Source: Arthrobacter sp. B2a2-09 (GTDB lineage Bacteria; Actinomycetota; Actinomycetes; Actinomycetales; Micrococcaceae). From it: a stretch of DNA of 64,000 nucleotides. The position numbers and the translations under genes were made by a program. The stretch is taken from the NCBI RefSeq assembly GCF_027587375.1, contig NZ_JAMXIC010000011.1, positions 1-64,000 on the forward strand, read 5' to 3'. Of the stretch, positions 35,194-41,861 are shown piece by piece (the stretch's first letter is position 1; each line of letters starts with the position of its first letter). The notes under the pieces are model-generated. The model was not told the origin of the DNA. It saw nothing but the letters and a program-made list of their open reading frames with translations, and searched no databases.

Positions 35194-37361
35194 GCTGCTT
35201 GACCGAGGACGAGAGGCAACACAAATCCTGCTCCGGCTTGCCTGAGGGCGCGACCGGCAACAGTCACGGTCCAGCGGCTGTCCGCCAGGTCATCGACCAA
35301 GAGGATGCCTTGACCGCCTAGCGACGCAAGGTTCTGCCCAAGTTCGGGACCCACCACGAGGCGCTCCCAGACACCGGCGAGCCGATATGCGCTATTGCCA
35401 CCGCGCCCGCCCGTAGGTCCGCCGTGTTGGAGTTGAAGGGAACCCAAATACGGCATCTGCCCAATCCCGGCTATGCCGCGGGCCAAGGATTCGACCAGCG
35501 CCGGCTTGTTCCTGGACGGGATGCTCACGACGGCTGCTGGACGCCCTTGGCCGCTCCACCCGGCGGATCGGCCATCTCCGGCAGACCATTCGCGCAAGAC
35601 CTGTACGCAGGCCTGCAACATGGCAGGTTCGACCTCGCGGTCAGCCGCCCCGGCGGCAAAGAGTTCACGCAGGGCACCACCCCAGCCGAGGTCGGTCAGG
35701 CGGGCCAGGACGCGCCCTTCGGCCAGTAACTCCTCCGGCTTGATCTTGCCTTTCACCATCACGCCAAGCCGGTCCATGCCACTGGGCCATTGAAGCCGTG
35801 GTTCGAGCGCAAGTCCCGCGCGCCGAAGGGTCTGCCCAGCGGCGTCGGCGGCGGCTGCTGCCACGTCCGCCGGGAACCACCTGCCGGCGCAATTGTCGCA
35901 GCGGCCGCAGGCACGTGCGGATTCGTCGTCCAAGACCGCGGTGATGTATTCCATGCGGCATCCAGCGGTGTCCTGGTAAATCACCATGGAATCCTGCTCG
36001 TCCACCCGGGCCTCGGCGATGCGGGCGTAGCGTTCGGCGTCGTAGATCCACGGACGTCCCGTAGACCTCCAGCCACCGCCCACGCGCTCCACGGCTCCAT
36101 CCACCGCGAGGACTTTCAGCAGGAGTTCCAAGGGCGTCCGGCGCAGGTCCACCCGCGCTTCGAGGGCCACGGTGGACAAGGCAGAGCCGGATTCGGCCAA
36201 AACGTTGAGGACGGCCGCGGCCTTCTCCTCCGAGGGCATTGAAGCAGTCGCAAAGTACTGCCAGATCTCGCGGTCCTCGGATCCAGGAAGGAGGAGCACA
36301 TCGGCATTCGCGGCGCCACGGCCGGCACGGCCAACTTGCTGGTAGTAAGCCACCGGCGATGACGGGGCACCAAGGTGGATGACGAACCCGAGATCCGGTT
36401 TATCGAAGCCCATGCCGAGCGCCGAAGTGGCAACGAGCGCCTTCACTTCATTGTCCTTGAGGAGTTGCTCGGCCCGTTCACGATCCGCGGGGTCAGTGCG
36501 CCCGGTGTAGGACAAGACGTTGTGGCCTGCCTCGGAGAGAAGCCGGGCGGTGTCTTCAGCGGCCGAAACGGTCAGGGTATAGATGATTCCACTGCCTGGC
36601 ATGTCGGCCAGATGGGTCAGCAACCAGCCAAGGCGATCCCGCGAGTCGGCCAGCGTCAAGACACCCAGCCGCAAGGACTCCCGGCCAAGCTCCCCGCGGA
36701 TAGTCAGGACTCCGGCGCCGAGCTGTTCTTCGATGTCATGGACCACCCGCGAGTTGGCCGTAGCTGTGGTGGCCAGCACGGGAACACTGCCAGGCAGTTG
36801 CTCGATGAGATCGGAGATGCGCCGATAGTCGGGACGGAAATCGTGGCCCCAGTCCGAAATGCAGTGTGCCTCGTCAATCACGAGGAGACCGGTACGGCGG
36901 ATGAGTTCGGGAAGTTGGTTTTCGCGAAACGAAGGATTGGTGAGCCGCTCCGGCGAAACCAGAAGAACATCCACCTCATCCGCGGCCAGCTGCTCGCGGA
37001 CGTTGTCCCACTCAAGCTGATTGGCGGAATTGATCGCTACGGCGCGCACTCCGGCACGTGCGGCTGCCGCCACTTGGTCCCGCATGAGCGCGAGCAGAGG
37101 CGAAACGATGAGGGTGGGACCTGCGCCCCGGCGCCTCAACAACAACGACGAGACGAAGTACACAGCCGACTTGCCCCAGCCCGTCCGCTGCACCACCAAA
37201 GCGCGCCGTCCGGCGTCGACGAGGGCCTCAATCGCCTCATACTGGCCGTCGTGGAATCGGGCGTCCGCATTTCCCACAAGCTCCTTCAGTACTTCAAGGG
37301 CCTGCAGCCGGGTGGTGGACTGTTCCGCTGCGAGTAGGGCAGCATCCGGGTTGTTGGGCAT
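35190..37361 (-). CDS. RecQ-family helicase with phosphoribosyltransferase-like C-terminus, 723 aa
   Basis: ATP-dependent 3'-5' DNA helicase core. Motif I is RTGWGKSAVYF, motif II IDEAHCISDWGHDFRPDYRRI, motif III ATTATAN and motif VI QQVGRAGRG, followed by a RecQ-type zinc patch CRMEYITAV...CGRCDNCAGRW. Unlike classical RecQ there is no HRDC domain. Instead the end carries SIPSRNKPALVESLARGIA and GILLVDDLADSRWTVTVAGRALRQAGA, which resemble the PRPP-binding loop and fold of ComF-like phosphoribosyltransferases. The ATG giving MPNNPDAALL is chosen over an upstream ATG. The downstream exporter is translationally coupled. Confidence 0.9.
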   Translation of the reverse strand: MPNNPDAALLAAEQSTTRLQALEVLKELVGNADARFHDGQYEAIEALVDAGRRALVVQRTGWGKSAVYFVSSLLLRRRGAGPTLIVSPLLALMRDQVAAAARAGVRAVAINSANQLEWDNVREQLAADEVDVLLVSPERLTNPSFRENQLPELIRRTGLLVIDEAHCISDWGHDFRPDYRRISDLIEQLPGSVPVLATTATANSRVVHDIEEQLGAGVLTIRGELGRESLRLGVLTLADSRDRLGWLLTHLADMPGSGIIYTLTVSAAEDTARLLSEAGHNVLSYTGRTDPADRERAEQLLKDNEVKALVATSALGMGFDKPDLGFVIHLGAPSSPVAYYQQVGRAGRGAANADVLLLPGSEDREIWQYFATASMPSEEKAAAVLNVLAESGSALSTVALEARVDLRRTPLELLLKVLAVDGAVERVGGGWRSTGRPWIYDAERYARIAEARVDEQDSMVIYQDTAGCRMEYITAVLDDESARACGRCDNCAGRWFPADVAAAAADAAGQTLRRAGLALEPRLQWPSGMDRLGVMVKGKIKPEELLAEGRVLARLTDLGWGGALRELFAAGAADREVEPAMLQACVQVLREWSAGDGRSAGWSGQGRPAAVVSIPSRNKPALVESLARGIAGIGQMPYLGSLQLQHGGPTGGRGGNSAYRLAGVWERLVVGPELGQNLASLGGQGILLVDDLADSRWTVTVAGRALRQAGAGFVLPLVLGQAA

Positions 37362-37484
37362 TGCTTCAGTATTCCAGCACTCGCAGACAGCCAGAACCCG
37401 GGACTTCATCTATGTGGACAAACGTTTTTCACATAGTCGGGTCCTAGCGTAGCGACGACCGCGCTCCACAGTAAGATTGAGCGC

Positions 37485-38903
37485 GTGACTAGCGAGCAGA
37501 ACAAGACATTTGACCTCTCGGCTTCCTTCAAGGCCTATGACGTCCGGGGAATCGTCGGCGAATCCATTACCTCCCACATCGTGGAATCCGTCGGCGCGGC
37601 CTTCGTCGACACCCTCGGCCTCGCGGGCGAGACTGTGTTGGTTGGCGGCGACATGCGCCCGTCATCCCCCGAATTCATCAAGGCATTCGCCGACGGCGCT
37701 GCCCGCCGCGGCGCCAATGTCCAGCTCCTGGACCTCATCTCCACCGACGAGCTCTATTACGCTTGCGGTGCCCTCAATGCCGCCGGGGCCACGTTTACCG
37801 CAAGCCACAACCCGGCCGAATACAACGGCATCAAGATGTCCAAGGCCGGCGCCCAGCCGATCTCGTCCGAAACGGGCCTCAAGGAAATCCAGGCACTGGC
37901 AGAGAAGTACCTCAACAACGGGAGCATCCCGGCTGCGGAAGTACATGGCAAGATCAGCGCCCGCGATGTCCTGAAGGACTACTCGGAGTACTTGCGAAGC
38001 TTGGTCGACCTCAAGGGCTCCCGTCCGCTGAAGATCGTCGTCGACGCAGGAAACGGCATGGCCGGGCTGACCACTCCTGCAGTGCTTGGTGACCAGCTGC
38101 TTCCTGCCCTGCCGTTCGAAATCGTCCCTCTGTACTTCGAGCTGGATGGCTCTTTCCCGAATCACCCGGCCAATCCGCTCGAGCCCGAAAACTTGCGCGA
38201 TCTGCAAGCCGCAGTCATCGAGCACGGTGCGGATATCGGCCTGGCGTTCGACGGCGACGCCGACCGTTGCTTCGTGATCGACGAGAAGGGCGAACCGGTA
38301 TCCCCGTCTGCCATCACCGGCATGGTTGCGCGCCGGGAAATCGCCCGCGCGCAGGCCGCGGGTGAAGAGACCCCCGTGATCATCCACAACCTGCTGACCT
38401 CGCGAGCAGTCCCGGAGCTCGTCGCGGCGGATGGCGGCAGGGCCGTGCGCACGCGTGTGGGGCACTCGTTCATCAAGGCTGTCATGGCCGAAGAAGGAGC
38501 CGTCTTCGGCGGAGAACACTCGGCGCACTTCTACTTCCGCGATTTTTGGAACGCGGACACCGGCATGCTCGCGGCCATGCACGTCTTGGCGGCATTGGGC
38601 GAGCAGGACGGCCCGCTTTCCGACCTTGGCCGCCAGTACGAGCCCTACGTCTCTTCCGGTGAAATCAATTCGGAAATCGAAGACAAGGCAGGAGCCATTG
38701 AGCGGGTCCGCGCCGATTTTGATGGCGAAGACGTCGACGTGGACACCATGGATGGCAGCACCTTCACCGCGAAGGACGGCAGCTTTTGGTTCAATCTTCG
38801 TCCGTCCAACACGGAGCCGTTCCTCCGCTTGAATGCCGAGGCGACGGACGTTGCCACCATGGAAAAGGTCCGGGACCGCGTCCTCGCACTGGTCCGGTCC
38901 TAG
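37485..38903 (+). CDS. manB: Phosphomannomutase/phosphoglucomutase ManB, 472 aa
   Basis: An alpha-D-phosphohexomutase interconverting hexose 1- and 6-phosphates, usually mannose phosphates for GDP-mannose and cell-surface glycans. The phosphoserine loop is TASHNPAEYNGIK at about residues 104-116; the metal loop is DGDADRCF at about 259-266; the sugar-binding loop is GGEHSAHFYFRDFW at about 343-356; the phosphate loop is RPSNTEPFLRLNAEA near the end. Length fits. The start is GTG. It is followed after 27 nt by a conserved unknown gene on the same strand. Confidence 0.95.
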   Translation: MTSEQNKTFDLSASFKAYDVRGIVGESITSHIVESVGAAFVDTLGLAGETVLVGGDMRPSSPEFIKAFADGAARRGANVQLLDLISTDELYYACGALNAAGATFTASHNPAEYNGIKMSKAGAQPISSETGLKEIQALAEKYLNNGSIPAAEVHGKISARDVLKDYSEYLRSLVDLKGSRPLKIVVDAGNGMAGLTTPAVLGDQLLPALPFEIVPLYFELDGSFPNHPANPLEPENLRDLQAAVIEHGADIGLAFDGDADRCFVIDEKGEPVSPSAITGMVARREIARAQAAGEETPVIIHNLLTSRAVPELVAADGGRAVRTRVGHSFIKAVMAEEGAVFGGEHSAHFYFRDFWNADTGMLAAMHVLAALGEQDGPLSDLGRQYEPYVSSGEINSEIEDKAGAIERVRADFDGEDVDVDTMDGSTFTAKDGSFWFNLRPSNTEPFLRLNAEATDVATMEKVRDRVLALVRS

Positions 38904-38930
38904 CCGGCAGCCCCGAAGGCGAGCAGCAGC

Positions 38931-39383
38931 ATGAACTCCCAGATCAACAGCCTCGAAAGCGCAGAGGAACACGAGCTCCGCGAAGTGCGTGAAACGCTTG
39001 GAGCCGCCTTGGCGACGGCGCAAGAACACCTGGAACAAAACGGTGGTTTCCTGCCCTTCGCAGTCACGCTCGCGGTGGATAACGAACTTCGGATCGTCTT
39101 CGTTACGCCTGACGAGCCGGACGACGAAGGAAACGTCGACACAGACTCGATGCTGGCAGACATCCTCGAATTGCTGCGCCAAGGCCGTGACGAATACCGC
39201 GCGGTGGCGATTGCCAGCGATGTAATCCTTCCGGAACACGGCTCGGACGGGATTCACGCCGCGGCTGAGCATCGCAGCGGCGGGCTGATGGCGGCCGTTG
39301 TCCCCTATGTCCGAACCGCCGAAGGCTTCACCTTTGACAACGCCGAAGCCGACACCAATGAACCCCTCGTATGGGTGGACTAG
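38931..39383 (+). CDS. Conserved hypothetical protein, 150 aa
   Basis: A soluble acidic alpha/beta protein. Residues about 5-40 are helical and the rest alternates strands (PFAVTLAVDNELRIVFVTPDEPD, YRAVAIASDVILPEHG, GLMAAVVPYVRTAEGFTFDNAE). There is no catalytic motif. I take it to be a conserved actinobacterial protein of unknown role. It lies between manB and nsrR with gaps of about 25 nt on both sides, so all three could be read together. Confidence 0.75.
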   Translation: MNSQINSLESAEEHELREVRETLGAALATAQEHLEQNGGFLPFAVTLAVDNELRIVFVTPDEPDDEGNVDTDSMLADILELLRQGRDEYRAVAIASDVILPEHGSDGIHAAAEHRSGGLMAAVVPYVRTAEGFTFDNAEADTNEPLVWVD

Positions 39384-39407
39384 ACCTTACTACGTAAGCT
39401 TGAGGGC

Positions 39408-39857
39408 ATGAAGATCAATGCCTTCGCGGATGTGAGCCTGCGTGCGCTCCTGGTTCTCTCGTCCGCGCCCGCAGGTGAACTCCTGACGACCCAAAACATC
39501 GCAGACGCCGTGGGGACTCCTTACCACCATGTCAGCAAGGCCATTGTTCGGCTGCGGGAGCTGGGCCTCATCGACGTCGAGCGTGGCCGCAACGGCGGAT
39601 CCCGGCTCAGCGCCGCCGGACAGAAGGCCACCGTTGGCCAACTGCTGCGGCAGCTGGATACCCGGTCCGATCCCGCCGAGTGCCAATCAGCCCATGGCGA
39701 CTGCCCATTGATTACCGAATGCGGCCTGCGCCGAGCCCTCGCCCGCGCGCGGGAAGCCTTCTACCGGGAGCTGGACGACGTCATCGTCTCCTCGTTGCCG
39801 CGCATGCGGCAAATGGCGCCGGCATTTGCCGCGATCGGCTTGCGCCCCGAGCTGTAA
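39408..39857 (+). CDS. nsrR: Rrf2-family nitric oxide sensor NsrR, 149 aa
   Basis: Iron-sulfur repressor that releases DNA when its 4Fe-4S cluster reacts with nitric oxide. The winged helix is at residues 1-70 (TTQNIADAVGTPYHHVSKAIVRLRELGLIDVERGRNGGSRLS). The three cluster Cys are at 92, 99 and 105 (ECQSAHGDC, ITEC), close to the 93/99/105 pattern of Streptomyces NsrR. It lies directly upstream of hmp, the classic NsrR target, with palindromes between them. Confidence 0.92.
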   Translation: MKINAFADVSLRALLVLSSAPAGELLTTQNIADAVGTPYHHVSKAIVRLRELGLIDVERGRNGGSRLSAAGQKATVGQLLRQLDTRSDPAECQSAHGDCPLITECGLRRALARAREAFYRELDDVIVSSLPRMRQMAPAFAAIGLRPEL

Positions 39858-39884
39858 TCTCCGGTCTATCGATTGGCAAAAACC

Positions 39885-39901
39885 TTCTACAGCGTGTAGA
39901 A
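39885..39901. promoter_or_regulatory. Perfect 17-bp palindrome upstream of hmp
   Basis: TTCTACA-gcg-TGTAGAA. A -10-like TATAGA starts at 39908 with a 17-nt spacer to TTCTAC, so this palindrome overlaps a plausible -35. It does not match the NsrR pattern and may bind a second regulator. Confidence 0.7.
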
Positions 39902-39912
39902 CTTAGCTATAG

Positions 39913-39937
39913 ATACTTGCATTCAAAATACAAGTAT
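39913..39937. promoter_or_regulatory. Candidate NsrR operator before hmp
   Basis: ATACTTG and CAAGTAT form the ends of a 25-bp palindrome in which 10 of 12 base pairs match around a central base, with A/T-rich inner arms. Size and base composition fit the long A/T-rich inverted repeats bound by NsrR. It covers the expected transcription start of hmp, a position suited to repression. Confidence 0.7.
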
Positions 39938-39985
39938 TGATTCCGGTCCGCATGCACCCCACGGGCCACTACGACAGGAGTACCT

Positions 39986-41146
39986 ATGCTCTCGGACAAG
40001 TCCTTCCCCGTCATCGAGGCCACGTTGCCGCTCGTCGGCTCCCGAATTGGTGACATCACCCCCAAGTTCTACGCCCGCCTCTTCGCCGCGCACCCCGAAC
40101 TGCTCGATGGGCTATTCAGCCGTTCGAACCAGCGCTCCGGCAACCAGCAGCAGGCACTGGCTGGAAGCATCGCTGCGTTCGCAAGCCATCTGGTCAGCAA
40201 CCCCGGCACCCTGCCGGAGACAGTTCTGTCCCGCATCGCACACCGCCACGCTTCCCTGGGGATCACCGAGCCGCAGTACCAAGTGGTCTACGAGCACCTC
40301 TTCGCCGCCATCGCGGAGGACCTGGCCGAAGTCATTACCCCTGAAATCGCCGAAGCCTGGACAGAGGTCTATTGGCTCATGGCGGACGCCCTGATCAAGC
40401 TCGAAAAGGGACTCTACGCAGCGCAGGCCAACGGCAAGATGTGGAGTCCCTGGAAGGTCACGTCCAAGACTCCCGCTGGCACCGGGTCCATGACCTTCAC
40501 CCTGGAGCCTGCCGACGACACCCCCATCACCGAAGCACTGCCGGGCCAATACATCAGCGTCAAGGTCACACTCCCGGACGGCTTGCGCCAGGTTCGTCAG
40601 TACTCGCTTTCCGGCGACGCCGGTACCAGCCGCAGCTTCACGACTAAGATCGACGACGGCGGCGAGGTCTCGCCCGTGCTGCACAAAACCGTTGAGGTCG
40701 GCGATGTCCTGGAGATCTCCAACCCCTACGGCGAGATCACGCTGAAAGATGGCAACGGTCCCGTGGTCCTCGCCTCGGCCGGCATCGGTTGCACGCCCAC
40801 GGCTTCCATCCTGCGCTCGCTCGCCGATTCCGGCTCCGACCGCCAAGTCCTGGTCCTGCACGCGGAGAGCAATCTGGACAGTTGGGCGTTGCGCGGGCAG
40901 ATGACGGACGACGTCGAGCGCTTGGGCGCAGCGGAACTCCAGCTCTGGCTGGAGGAACCGCAGGCCGGGTCCAAAGCGGGCTTCATGTCACTGCGCGAAG
41001 TGGACCTTCCGGCCGATGCCTCGCTGTACTTGTGCGGACCGCTGCCGTTCATGAAGCACATCCGCAACGAAGCCATCAACGCCGGAATCCCTGCCACGAA
41101 GATTCATTACGAAGTCTTCGGACCTGACATCTGGCTGGCCAACTGA
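39986..41146 (+). CDS. hmp: Flavohemoglobin Hmp, nitric oxide dioxygenase, 386 aa
   Basis: Detoxifies nitric oxide to nitrate with O2 and NAD(P)H. The globin domain occupies residues 1-140, with ARLFAAHPELLDGLFSRSNQRSGNQQQALAGSI and the proximal haem His in RIAHRHASLGI. The FAD domain follows (PGQYISVKVTLPDGLRQVRQYSLSG), then the NAD domain (VVLASAGIGCTPTASILRSLA, LHAESNLDSWALRGQM, YLCGPLPFM). Length is standard. It is likely repressed by the NsrR encoded just upstream. Its stop codon lies in a partial copy of the 66-nt dispersed repeat. Confidence 0.96.
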   Translation: MLSDKSFPVIEATLPLVGSRIGDITPKFYARLFAAHPELLDGLFSRSNQRSGNQQQALAGSIAAFASHLVSNPGTLPETVLSRIAHRHASLGITEPQYQVVYEHLFAAIAEDLAEVITPEIAEAWTEVYWLMADALIKLEKGLYAAQANGKMWSPWKVTSKTPAGTGSMTFTLEPADDTPITEALPGQYISVKVTLPDGLRQVRQYSLSGDAGTSRSFTTKIDDGGEVSPVLHKTVEVGDVLEISNPYGEITLKDGNGPVVLASAGIGCTPTASILRSLADSGSDRQVLVLHAESNLDSWALRGQMTDDVERLGAAELQLWLEEPQAGSKAGFMSLREVDLPADASLYLCGPLPFMKHIRNEAINAGIPATKIHYEVFGPDIWLAN

Positions 41147-41159
41147 CTAGCAGCAGGTG
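41139..41159 (+). repeat. Partial copy of the 66-nt dispersed palindrome, overlapping the hmp stop
   Basis: The 21 bases starting CCAACTGACTAGCAGCAGG match the left arm of the copy at 46902 at 20 of 21 positions, then diverge. The TGA of hmp is inside it. Confidence 0.75.
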
Positions 41160-41161
41160 AC

Positions 41162-41227
41162 CCCAACCAGCTCGCAGTTGTTGTCGTTTTGGAGCCTCAA
41201 AACGACAACAACTGCCAGTCAGTTGGG
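41162..41227. repeat. 66-nt dispersed palindrome, copy 1
   Basis: Starts cccaac and ends gttggg; the arm centres gttgttgtcgtttt and aaaacgacaacaac pair exactly, making a stable hairpin. Two other copies of the same length occur at 46901 and 49851. The stop codon of the convergent TetR gene lies in the right arm. It may work as a two-way terminator. Confidence 0.92.
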
Positions 41228-41860
41228 CCGCCCAACCAGCAGTGGCAGCATCACCTCGTCCACCACGTGCACCAAAAAATCGTCATCGATCGGCAATCCA
41301 GAAAAGATGAACCGCTGCCGCAGCAAGGCGGGGCCGGCCTCGATCCTCGTCTCCGTGGCCACGCTGGGATCGCATTCGCCACGGGATGCCGCCTGCTCAA
41401 TGATGGCACCCATGATCTTTGCTACATTGCCGCGGGCGTACTCCTGGACCTCAGCCGCCACCGCCGGATTCTGGAGAGCCTCCCCCAATAGCCCGCGCAT
41501 GGCTTGTCCCACTGCTCCTTCCAGTTGTTGGGCCACGAGCCGTAGTATCGCCAGGGCGTCCTCGCGCAGGCTGCCGGTATCGGGCACGAACGCCGGACCG
41601 GGCATGGCATCGTAGGCGGCCTCGAGCACCAAGGCCGCGCGTCCGGGCCACCGCCTGTAGAGCGAAGCTTTGCTCGCCCTGGCGCGCTCGGCCACGCTGT
41701 CCATGGTCAACGCCGCGTAGCCGGATTCGGCAATCTCGGCCCGGACTGCTTCGAAGATTGCACTGTTCAGGGCAGCCCCGCGGCGCCGCGGCAGCTTCCG
41801 GTGGTCCGGCAGCTGCGTCTGGTCCCGCTGCCCCCGCGTCTGGTCTCGCTGCTCCGGCAT
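41219..41860 (-). CDS. TetR-family regulator, 213 aa
   Basis: The N-terminal helix-turn-helix AIFEAVRAEIAESGYAALTMDSVAERARASKASLYRRWPGRAALVLEA (about residues 34-82) is the TetR domain; the C-terminal part matches the TetR_C_16-like helical ligand domain (VAQQLEGAVGQAMRGLLGEALQNPAVAAE). The N-terminal 25 residues are a charged Gln/Arg/Asp repeat (RDQTRGQRDQTQ). It starts one base after the stop of the phosphotransferase gene, so the two are co-translated and it probably controls that gene. Confidence 0.9.
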   Translation of the reverse strand: MPEQRDQTRGQRDQTQLPDHRKLPRRRGAALNSAIFEAVRAEIAESGYAALTMDSVAERARASKASLYRRWPGRAALVLEAAYDAMPGPAFVPDTGSLREDALAILRLVAQQLEGAVGQAMRGLLGEALQNPAVAAEVQEYARGNVAKIMGAIIEQAASRGECDPSVATETRIEAGPALLRQRFIFSGLPIDDDFLVHVVDEVMLPLLVGRPN

Positions 41861-41861
41861 C

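Noticed and set aside
37662..39272. 536-residue leftward frame opposite manB
   Set aside because: No recognisable family and antisense to a phosphohexomutase with intact active-site loops.
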